A stretch of 5,785 nt of DNA, taken from Thermoplasmata archaeon (GTDB lineage: Archaea; Thermoplasmatota; E2; DHVEG-1; B8-G13). Below are positions 1 to 5,785 of the stretch, piece after piece. The notes beneath the pieces were generated by a model, which searched no databases, had not been told where the DNA came from, and saw nothing but the letters and a program-made list of their open reading frames with translations. The position numbers and the translations under genes are program-made. The stretch's first letter is position 1, and each line of letters starts with the position of its first letter. Location of the stretch: positions 1-5,785 of the forward strand of contig JAGGYP010000051.1 of NCBI GenBank assembly GCA_021162485.1, in the 5' to 3' direction.

Positions 1-815
1 CCGTGTTTTGCGCTCCTCCGACAGCATATAGAATGATGATACAATACAGAGATTTTAGAAAATATGATTTTTCAAACCTGAGACATTCATTAAGCGCTGG
101 AGAACCTCTAAACCCCGAGGTTATAAAAGTATGGAAAGAAGTGACAGGCTTGCATATCTATGATTACTATGGACAAACAGAGACAGTAGCACTGGTGGGA
201 AACATGAGATGTTTGCCAATAAAACCAGGTTCAATGGGGAAACCAACACCTGGGCACTATGTAGCAATAGTGGATGATGATGGAAATGAGCTACCACCTG
301 GCGAAGAAGGACATATAGTAGTTAAAATAAAACCAGAGAGACCCCCAGGACTAATGAAGGAATACTGGAAAAACCCAGAGGGAAACAAAAAAGCATTCCG
401 AGGAGATTGGTACTATACAGGAGATCGAGCATACAAAGATGAAGACGGTTACATATGGTTTGTAGGAAGAGCAGATGATGTGATAAAAAGCTCAGGCTAC
501 AGAATAGGCCCCTTCGAGGTAGAATCAGCACTTCAGGAGCATCCTGCAGTAGCAGAATCAGCAGTAATAGGAGTACCAGATCCAATAAGAGGAGCAGTGG
601 TAAAAGCATATGTAATACTAGCACCCGGGTATACACCATCGGAGGAACTTACCAAAGAACTGCAGGAACATGTCAAAAAAACAACGGCACCCTATAAATA
701 CCCGAGAATAATAGAATATGTCAACGAACTCCCTAAAACTCTCAGCGGGAAGATCAAAAGAGCAGAGCTTAGAAAACTAGCAGAACAACAGATAAAAGAA
801 AAACAAATTACATAG
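1..815 (+). CDS. AMP-forming acyl-CoA synthetase, C-terminal half (5' end outside window)
   Basis: The product activates a carboxylic acid with ATP to an acyl-adenylate and then transfers it to CoA; it should be cytoplasmic. The frame is open at the left edge, and the GTG at base 3 reads as an internal Val in a conserved stretch (VFCAPPTAYR). Family members are about 550 residues, so about half is missing. Numbering from base 3, visible motifs are YYGQTE (55-60, adenylate binding), YYTGD (137-141, ribose-binding Asp), the hinge and core GRADDVIKSSGYRIGPFEVE (155-174) and the C-terminal PKTLSGK (244-250), whose last Lys is the catalytic adenylation lysine. The TAPYKYPR segment (228-235) followed by ELPKTLSGKIKR resembles medium-chain acyl-CoA synthetases (ACSM type) more than 4-coumarate ligases. 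The substrate cannot be told without the N-terminal half. Third codon positions are strikingly A-rich compared with the next gene. A promoter region follows, so it is probably not in one operon with the next gene. The family call is firm; the acyl chain length is inferred. Confidence 0.93.
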   Translation, partial: VFCAPPTAYRMMIQYRDFRKYDFSNLRHSLSAGEPLNPEVIKVWKEVTGLHIYDYYGQTETVALVGNMRCLPIKPGSMGKPTPGHYVAIVDDDGNELPPGEEGHIVVKIKPERPPGLMKEYWKNPEGNKKAFRGDWYYTGDRAYKDEDGYIWFVGRADDVIKSSGYRIGPFEVESALQEHPAVAESAVIGVPDPIRGAVVKAYVILAPGYTPSEELTKELQEHVKKTTAPYKYPRIIEYVNELPKTLSGKIKRAELRKLAEQQIKEKQIT

Positions 816-837
816 TGTTTTGTTATAGCTGTTACAT

Positions 838-852
838 AAATTATTTATATAA
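838..852 (+). promoter_or_regulatory. Distal TATA-like box upstream of the surface peptidase gene
   Basis: TTTATATAA (844-852) preceded by AT-rich AAATTA (838-843) fits an archaeal TATA box, although the BRE part is weak. A start site about 25 bases downstream would give a leader of roughly 65-70 bases before the ATG at 940. It may be an alternative promoter or simply part of an AT-rich spacer. The T-run at 855-859 nearby could instead help end transcription of the upstream synthetase gene. Confidence 0.4.
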
Positions 853-874
853 TATTTTTGATAATAACTATACA

Positions 875-889
875 ACAAAGTTTTTATAA
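875..889 (+). promoter_or_regulatory. Proximal BRE/TATA promoter of the surface peptidase gene
   Basis: ACAAAG (875-880) followed by TTTTTATAA (881-889) matches the purine-rich BRE plus TATA layout of archaeal promoters. Initiation about 25 bases downstream would fall near 909-912, giving a leader of about 30 bases that contains the hairpin at 916-931. Of the two candidate boxes in this gap I prefer this one because of its BRE-like element and typical leader length. Confidence 0.55.
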
Positions 890-915
890 TTAATACAAGA
901 TAAATAATAATTAGG

Positions 916-931
916 TTCTCCTTTGGGGGAA
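916..931 (+). promoter_or_regulatory. Small leader hairpin covering the ribosome binding site
   Basis: TTCTCC (916-921) can pair with GGGGAA (926-931) across the loop TTTG (922-925), giving six pairs, one of them G-T. The G-run at 925-929 lies about 10 bases before the ATG at 940 and is the only Shine-Dalgarno-like sequence there, so folding would hide it. The stem is short and its effect in vivo is uncertain. Confidence 0.35.
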
Positions 932-939
932 AACAATAT

Positions 940-3900
940 ATGGTAAAAAAAATTGTTGGCAGGCCTTTAGTTCTAAGTATAGTTTTAGTTTTAATTTTTT
1001 CCTCAACCACATCTTTTGTTCTTGCAAATAATGTAGGCATTAAAGGCTTTACCAAAGGCGTATCTTGGAAGCCGGTAGTTCCTATGAAAAAGGTTACATT
1101 TGTCAACTTTGATGAGAATAGTCATCTTGATGACTATGCTTATTTAGCAGCAATACCAACCGCTGTGTTCTATGATAGAAATTCAAACCAAGTTTACTCT
1201 CATCCATTGCTGTTTTATCAAGATCCCTATCCAGTGACAAACGAAACTCAGCGTTCTCTTGATGCCAGAAAAGGTATAGATTATTTTATGGATGACTGGA
1301 TAAGCTACTGTAATGGTAAGCTTGATGGGATGACATTGATAAATGTTGATAAGACTAAAGTTAACCAATGGTTATCTAAGAATATTGCATCTATAGAAGG
1401 TAATAACCCTTATGTGATTGCATCAGAGTTGGCTTTGCATGATTGGTCTTATTCAGATGATGCAGTAGTAGCCGTAATAAATGAAACATTTAACAGGCCA
1501 GATAGTGTATTTCATGGGAAGATAACAGGAACCTTTCCAGCATACAGTATCAAACGTCAGCATTTTGAAGTAGGATATCCAGCCATTGGAATCGGAGCTA
1601 GGTACCACTCTTTTGAGATAGAAGAACCTGCTAAATATACTGTTGTGAAGATGTCCTGGAAAGGTGGCATAGATCTTGATCTTCAACTATATGATGATAA
1701 ACTTGGAATGGTTGATGCATCAGCTGGTGTTTATAGTGATCCACCAATTGAGATAACAGCATCCTATGTGCATGATTATGGAAAATGGGAAGTAGGTATA
1801 AGTGCAGTTCCTAAAAAATCATATTCTCCTGTAAAGGGTAAAATGGAAACGCTTTTTGAAGACTATTTCAAAAAGGCAAGTAAAGATGATATAGTTACGC
1901 TCTTTAGCAAAAAGGAAAAAACAGCTGATGTTGATATCCTCCTTTATCCAGGAGTTGATGTTGCTCTTGATGATCCCACACCATTTGGTTGTAGAAACAT
2001 TAATTTCACATTGAGATGGGATGACCCCAATGTGGAACTGGGTTTCACTGTGTTAAGCCCATCAGGCGCTGAGATAGCATCTAGTATATCAAAAAACGAT
2101 ATCATAAGTGGTGAGGAAGAGAAGAAAAAAAATGTAGCATATGTTGAGATAGACACGCTTGGGGAATGCCAGAAAGGAGTAAATTACTCTATTGGTATTT
2201 TCGCATTAAATAATGTTTCTCAGCCGGTTGAATATGAGATAGAATATAGTTGGCATCAAAAATTTTCAAAATCTGAAGGAGAGAGTTTTTCCTCTGCTGC
2301 AAATGGCGCTGTGCTTGCTAGCATTCTAAACGCACCACTGCTTTATGTTTCACCATCCAACCTGCCTAAGGTTACTGAGGAAACACTTTTTAAACTAGGA
2401 GTAAAAAACATATATTTGGTTAATCTTGGCAACCATCTCTCTAGCAACACTAAAAGAAAAATCAGTGATTTTTACAAGATAAAGAAGGAATACAAAAAAC
2501 CAGTAGACATATATAGTGAGATAATGAGACTTACATCAAAAAAAGATGTGATTTTTACAACTATTGATCCATGGAGTAAATGGCTAGTAGAAGGTCTCAA
2601 ACCTGAAGAAGAGACAAAAGCAGCATTTTTTGTTGGCCCTGCCGCATATATCGCAGCACATCATGGTAGTCCAACTCTTATTGTTGACATTCATCCAAGA
2701 TTATCACAAGCTATTGCATATCCCAAAGAGTTTTGGATAAGATATGCATCAGATCGATATACAAACCTTGTCTCATCAGGTAGCATGGTTTTCACTGGTA
2801 AACAAGTATATGATTTCTTGGAAGATTATAGTTTTGGTAAAATCGATGATGATATGGAGACTATAATAACAGTTGCAGGGCAGTTTGATATAGGAATCCC
2901 TTGGGATCGCGTATTTGTTGGAGCTGCAACCTCTGGAAGGTTTTTTGGTTCACCAGTTGATGTATCATACTGGATCTCACGTAATGTTTTTTACCCCGCA
3001 ATGATTTTTGCCAACCCTGCATTAAGCCCCAGTGGTGTTACTCTCATAAATGGAAGCAAAAGCATAACGCCAAAGATAGGTGGGCGAATCAGGAAACCCC
3101 TCGGTAGCAATCTTGTGATAGTGAAACCCTCACAGGAGGAAAACTTTAAATATCCTATACTCTGCACTTTCAACACATATCAATATAAATACAATGAGAG
3201 AGGTAGTAAGCACTGGGATTTCATATATACGCGTGCTGATGGTATAACACCATATTTCACACCATCTCCAGATTCAATTGATGATGGAGCCACAGATAGA
3301 CCCGGTGCCTATTACCCAGATCAAAGTGAATCAGAGGTTATACCATTTTATGCTCGAAGAGCAGGTTACCAGCCTGCATTTGCCACAAACTTTTCAGCCA
3401 TAGCAGAGGATTTAAGCCGTGGTGTAATAATATGGACCGATGACTGTCATGGCGATTTCCACAGAGGAGGGCAAATAGCTGTTTGGGATCCAACCAGTCC
3501 TTTTGCAGATGAACCAATCCCTTGGAGAGCATATGAGTTTCCTCTCTTCCGCAACCCTAAAAACGCTGTTCTCTGGTTCTGCCACCTGTTTGCAGAAGCC
3601 GGAGAAGAGCTTGGCCTGCCTGATAATGTGATAAACATTTGTGAGAAAATATCAAAACTTGCAGAGAAAGGCTTAATCAAACTCCCTATTATTCCTTATA
3701 AGGGATCTACAGAGAATCCAGATGTTGCTCTCATCAACCCAAACCTAAACTGGCTTACAAAGATACCATATGTTGGAGATTTATTCAAACAAATTGGTAT
3801 ATGGGGCGTATTTGGATTCGATCCTCACATTGAAACTCATGGGTTAAAATCACTTATCCCAATAGTTGGTAAAAAATATTGGACATTTTATGATGGCAAA

Positions 3901-4491
3901 GTCACTATTTCTCCATTGAGTGGTGACGCTGCAATGGTCTGGAAAACAGGATACGAGTTCGATGATGCTGTTGATAACATCCACTCTTGTGGCGTACATG
4001 CAACATCCTGCTTACCCGCAGCTACATTTTGGCATCTCACATGGATAAGACATGGATCAGCTTATCAAATTGTGGACCCATGGACAACCACAGACTGGTC
4101 TGCAGTATGGCAGCAGATGCTAATAAAACGACTTGCTATGGGGGAGACCATTGGAGAAGCATATGAAAAAGGTATGAGAGCATGTGGCCCGGAATATTTA
4201 ATTAATCATTGGTGGTGGGATACATGGGAAAACGTTTGCTTTTTCGGTGACCCAGATCTCAGACCATTTGTGCCTGGAACCACATATAGTGATGCAAACC
4301 ATTGGGATAAACCATCATCTTTAACATACTCTCAAGATCTTGACGTTGGAGGACACATGCCCTTTGGCGCAACCAGTTACCCACACAAAACCTATCCAGA
4401 CCTATTAGCAAGATACACCTGGTTGTTTGTAATCATAGCAGCAGTAGTTATCATAGCAATAGCAGGATTTATGATATTTAGAAAAAAATAA
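940..4491 (+). CDS. Secreted, membrane-anchored surface protein with divergent peptidase C25 (gingipain-like) region
   Basis: This 1183-residue protein is probably exported and acts outside the cell, plausibly as a cysteine peptidase. A signal peptide (KK at 3-4, hydrophobic 8-28, likely cut after VLA) is followed by an N-terminal domain (about 48-195) that I cannot assign. Next come a PPC-like beta-sandwich (about 218-292) and a second similar module (about 330-440, with C351 and C410). A segment resembling cell-wall-binding repeat 2 follows (about 452-500, LNAPLLYVSPSNLP then LGVKNIYLV). The C25-like region spans about 640-1113: VGAATSGRFFGSPVDVSYWI resembles the gingipain VGRIPV.. strand and helix, CHG (836-838) with a later WDP matches the gingipain GHG...W.DP histidine site, C1017 or C1024 is the candidate nucleophile, and GETIGEAYEKG then FGDP (1102-1105) matches the C25 end. 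A helix at 1160-1180 and the tail RKK anchor it. Seven N-X-S/T sites fit a glycosylated surface protein. The ATG at 940 is supported by the signal peptide beginning there. The surface protein call is secure; peptidase activity is inferred. Confidence 0.85.
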   Translation: MVKKIVGRPLVLSIVLVLIFSSTTSFVLANNVGIKGFTKGVSWKPVVPMKKVTFVNFDENSHLDDYAYLAAIPTAVFYDRNSNQVYSHPLLFYQDPYPVTNETQRSLDARKGIDYFMDDWISYCNGKLDGMTLINVDKTKVNQWLSKNIASIEGNNPYVIASELALHDWSYSDDAVVAVINETFNRPDSVFHGKITGTFPAYSIKRQHFEVGYPAIGIGARYHSFEIEEPAKYTVVKMSWKGGIDLDLQLYDDKLGMVDASAGVYSDPPIEITASYVHDYGKWEVGISAVPKKSYSPVKGKMETLFEDYFKKASKDDIVTLFSKKEKTADVDILLYPGVDVALDDPTPFGCRNINFTLRWDDPNVELGFTVLSPSGAEIASSISKNDIISGEEEKKKNVAYVEIDTLGECQKGVNYSIGIFALNNVSQPVEYEIEYSWHQKFSKSEGESFSSAANGAVLASILNAPLLYVSPSNLPKVTEETLFKLGVKNIYLVNLGNHLSSNTKRKISDFYKIKKEYKKPVDIYSEIMRLTSKKDVIFTTIDPWSKWLVEGLKPEEETKAAFFVGPAAYIAAHHGSPTLIVDIHPRLSQAIAYPKEFWIRYASDRYTNLVSSGSMVFTGKQVYDFLEDYSFGKIDDDMETIITVAGQFDIGIPWDRVFVGAATSGRFFGSPVDVSYWISRNVFYPAMIFANPALSPSGVTLINGSKSITPKIGGRIRKPLGSNLVIVKPSQEENFKYPILCTFNTYQYKYNERGSKHWDFIYTRADGITPYFTPSPDSIDDGATDRPGAYYPDQSESEVIPFYARRAGYQPAFATNFSAIAEDLSRGVIIWTDDCHGDFHRGGQIAVWDPTSPFADEPIPWRAYEFPLFRNPKNAVLWFCHLFAEAGEELGLPDNVINICEKISKLAEKGLIKLPIIPYKGSTENPDVALINPNLNWLTKIPYVGDLFKQIGIWGVFGFDPHIETHGLKSLIPIVGKKYWTFYDGKVTISPLSGDAAMVWKTGYEFDDAVDNIHSCGVHATSCLPAATFWHLTWIRHGSAYQIVDPWTTTDWSAVWQQMLIKRLAMGETIGEAYEKGMRACGPEYLINHWWWDTWENVCFFGDPDLRPFVPGTTYSDANHWDKPSSLTYSQDLDVGGHMPFGATSYPHKTYPDLLARYTWLFVIIAAVVIIAIAGFMIFRKK

Positions 4492-4502
4492 ACACTCCCT
4501 TG

Positions 4503-4508
4503 TTATAT
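4503..4508 (+). promoter_or_regulatory. Possible weak TATA element in the peptidase/radical SAM gap
   Basis: TTATAT lies in the 52-base gap between the surface protein stop and the ATG at 4544. It would place initiation near 4530 and leave a leader of only about 14 bases. No clear BRE precedes it (the bases before are CACTCCCTTG). Read-through from the upstream gene is at least as likely, so this is a minor possibility. Confidence 0.2.
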
Positions 4509-4543
4509 CAACAGTGTACTCTTCCAAAAAGTTTGAGATTTAT

Positions 4544-5581
4544 ATGAATAATAGTAGATATCAGCTAGATTGTGCCTCCTGGGAAATTACTTTGAAATGC
4601 AATTTAAAATGTATTCATTGTGAATTCTCAGCTGGAAAACCCCAACCTGATGAGTTATCCACACAGGAAGCGATTAAACTATGTGAAGATTTACATAGGC
4701 TAAACTGTAAAAGAGTAATCCTGATGGGTGGTGAACCCTTTCTTAGAAAAGACTGGTACAGAGTATCAGAGAAAATAAAAGATCTTGGGATGCAATTAGC
4801 CTTCATATCAAATGGATACATTATAGATAAAAATTTGTTTAACCTTCTCCAGAAACTGGAACCAATTTATATTGGGGTAAGCATTGATGGTGGAAAGGCA
4901 GAGACTCATGATTACATAAGAGGTGTAAAAGGATCTTTCGATAGAGCTTTACGATTTATCGATAGCTGTATAGAACTAGGCATCCCTGTGATAGTTATCA
5001 CATCTGTGCATAAACTTAACATAAAAGAGCTGCCTATTTTAAGGGATATATTATTTGACAAGGAGAATCTACATTGGAAAATTCAAATAACAGATGTTGA
5101 AGGGCGTTTTCCTAAAAAATATCTTATAAGTGAGGAAGAGTTTTATTGGGTTGGAGAGTTTATTGCATCAATTCAAAAACAGCATCCTAGAGGAGAGAAA
5201 TTTGTGACGGGGGCACACGACATGGGGTATCATTCATCTATTTTGCCTAACCTATTAGGTTTTGAGTGGAATGGCTGCCCAGCAGGTTTATCTCTTCTAG
5301 CCATAAGAAGTAATGGAGATATAAGTGGTTGTGCATCATTGGGGCCAAGGTTCAACGAGGGGAATATAAGAGAGAGGAGTGTTGTTGATATTTGGAATGA
5401 TTCTGATGCTTTTGCCTATAATAGAAAATTCAAAATGGAAGATCTCAAAGGATATTGTAAAAGATGTAGATATGCTAAAAGCTGTAAAGGGGGTTGCACA
5501 GAAACCTCATACATGGCTACAGGGCACATACATTGCGACCCCTATTGTTTCCATCGTATAGAACAACAGAGAAAAACATAA
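4544..5581 (+). CDS. Radical SAM/SPASM domain enzyme
   Basis: The product is a cytoplasmic iron-sulfur enzyme that cleaves S-adenosylmethionine to a 5'-deoxyadenosyl radical. SPASM members typically modify peptides or proteins, or mature cofactors (for example PqqE, anaerobic sulfatase maturases, AhbD/NirJ-like proteins). Numbered from the longer GTG start at 4514 (355 residues), the radical SAM cluster motif CX3CX2C is C29, C33 and C36, and GGEP (72-75) binds SAM. The SPASM pattern is complete: C255, G268-X4-C273, then C315-X2-C318-X5-C324-X3-C328 and C341, with an extra C345, enough for two auxiliary [4Fe-4S] clusters. I prefer the ATG at 4544 (345 residues): TGAG (4534-4537) lies six bases upstream, whereas GTG 4514 has no ribosome binding site. 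Both starts keep the whole core. The short gap after the peptidase gene suggests co-transcription. The family is certain; the substrate is unknown, and heme-type maturation remains an alternative to peptide modification. Confidence 0.93.
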   Translation: MNNSRYQLDCASWEITLKCNLKCIHCEFSAGKPQPDELSTQEAIKLCEDLHRLNCKRVILMGGEPFLRKDWYRVSEKIKDLGMQLAFISNGYIIDKNLFNLLQKLEPIYIGVSIDGGKAETHDYIRGVKGSFDRALRFIDSCIELGIPVIVITSVHKLNIKELPILRDILFDKENLHWKIQITDVEGRFPKKYLISEEEFYWVGEFIASIQKQHPRGEKFVTGAHDMGYHSSILPNLLGFEWNGCPAGLSLLAIRSNGDISGCASLGPRFNEGNIRERSVVDIWNDSDAFAYNRKFKMEDLKGYCKRCRYAKSCKGGCTETSYMATGHIHCDPYCFHRIEQQRKT

Positions 5582-5659
5582 AATTTCATTACCTCGTAAC
5601 TTTATAGGTTTATAATTAAGCTATAATGTTATTAAAATAACAAAAACAGTTAACGGTAT

Positions 5660-5676
5660 TATTTTAAAGTAAAATA
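5660..5676. repeat. Inverted repeat abutting a TATA box (possible operator)
   Basis: TATTTTA (5660-5666) and TAAAATA (5670-5676) form a perfect 7-base inverted repeat around AAG. It covers the BRE position and touches the TATA-like box at 5676-5683, where a repressor or a TFB-competing regulator could bind. The region is very AT-rich, so a chance match is quite possible. Confidence 0.35.
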
Positions 5677-5683
5677 TTTATAT
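5667..5683 (+). promoter_or_regulatory. BRE/TATA promoter for the gene starting at the right edge
   Basis: AAAGTAAAA (5667-5674 and the flanking base) followed by ATTTATAT (5676-5683) fits an archaeal BRE plus TATA box. Transcription would begin near 5705, giving a leader of about 30 bases to the ATG at 5738. The AGGAGG at 5688-5693 would then lie upstream of the transcript start and would not serve as a ribosome binding site from this promoter. Another AT-rich box, TTTATAATTAA (5609-5619), repeats the 11 bases found at 883-893 in the first promoter region. Confidence 0.5.
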
Positions 5684-5737
5684 CACTAGGAGGAAGGTCA
5701 TATTCTTAACAAAAAGATTAAAAGGGGTGTGAAGCTA

Positions 5738-5785
5738 ATGAGACTGTTTAGAGTTTTTTGCTCTTATATCTGTGCTAATACGGAG
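5738..5785 (+). CDS. N-terminus of a gene cut by the window end, function unknown
   Basis: Sixteen codons run open to the window edge, reading MRLFRVFCSYICANTE. GGGGTG (5724-5729) lies eight bases before this ATG and is a plausible ribosome binding site, with a TATA box at the expected distance further up. An in-frame GTG at 5729 (adding MKL) overlaps that site and is less likely; the in-frame stop upstream is TAG at 5687-5689. The start, basic then hydrophobic with two Cys, could be a signal-peptide beginning or a short Cys-containing peptide. Too little is present for a function. That it is a gene at all rests on promoter, ribosome binding site and open frame only. Confidence 0.45.
   Translation, partial: MRLFRVFCSYICANTE

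Noticed and set aside
3..5. GTG at base 3 as the true start of the synthetase
   Set aside because: The residues around it match the interior of the family and half of the enzyme, including the P-loop-like motif, would be missing.
322..639. Minus-strand reading frame of 105 codons opposite the synthetase
   Set aside because: Its Leu-rich product is the antisense shadow of a well-conserved acyl-CoA synthetase region with A-rich third positions; no ribosome binding site or known motif.
777..1106. Minus-strand frame of 109 codons across the first intergenic gap
   Set aside because: It covers the promoter region and signal peptide of the surface gene; the predicted protein is low-complexity (Leu, Tyr, Asn, Phe) as expected from AT-rich antisense DNA.
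3338..3680. Two overlapping minus-strand frames inside the surface protein gene
   Set aside because: They lie opposite the gene's conserved C25-like histidine region, overlap each other in different frames and show no motif.
3445..4065. Assigning Arg- or Lys-specific gingipain activity
   Set aside because: The match is limited to fold-level motifs; residues that set substrate preference cannot be aligned by eye at this divergence.
5379..5561. Plus-strand frame of 60 codons inside the radical SAM gene
   Set aside because: It is an alternate frame across the conserved SPASM cysteine cluster, so the radical SAM frame explains this DNA.
5688..5704. AGGAGG followed by ATT at 5702 as start of the last gene
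   Set aside because: ATT starts are rare, and the TATA box at 5676-5683 would place the transcript start after AGGAGG; ATG 5738 with GGGGTG is a better fit.
1..5785. CRISPR arrays, tRNA or rRNA genes, insertion sequences
   Set aside because: No regularly spaced direct repeats, no recognisable tRNA T-arm or rRNA segments, and no transposase frame or flanking inverted repeats were seen.

Overview
The window looks archaeal. The intergenic regions carry TATA-like boxes preceded by purine-rich BRE-like stretches, and no bacterial -35/-10 pair stands out. Coding DNA is AT-rich with frequent AGA (Arg) and ATA (Ile) codons. The central gene encodes a secreted protein held by a C-terminal membrane helix with a basic tail, a common archaeal surface layout. 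A sediment or anaerobic euryarchaeon, for example of the Thermoplasmata or Marine Benthic Group D kind from which gingipain-like peptidases have been reported, is my best guess. It is an inference, not something the sequence proves.

Layout, all genes on the + strand: (1) bases 1-815, the C-terminal half of an AMP-forming acyl-CoA synthetase whose start lies outside the window; (2) bases 816-939, a promoter-bearing gap with two TATA-like boxes and a small hairpin that covers the presumed ribosome binding site of the next gene; (3) bases 940-4491, a 1183-residue secreted, membrane-anchored protein with a cell-wall-binding-like segment, two beta-sandwich-like modules and a divergent peptidase C25 (gingipain-like, caspase-fold) region; (4) bases 4544-5581 (or from GTG 4514), a radical SAM/SPASM enzyme with three complete sets of iron-sulfur cluster cysteines, close enough behind the peptidase gene to be co-transcribed; (5) bases 5582-5737, a promoter region with an inverted repeat against the TATA box; (6) bases 5738-5785, the first 16 codons of another gene cut off by the window end.

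The synthetase is probably a separate metabolic unit (fatty or organic acid activation), because a promoter region follows it. The large surface protein and the SPASM enzyme may form a two-gene unit. A cell-surface putative protease beside a peptide-modifying class of radical SAM enzyme, followed by a short cysteine-containing reading frame, is the most interesting arrangement here. Whether the enzyme acts on the surface protein, on a downstream peptide or on something unrelated cannot be settled from this window.
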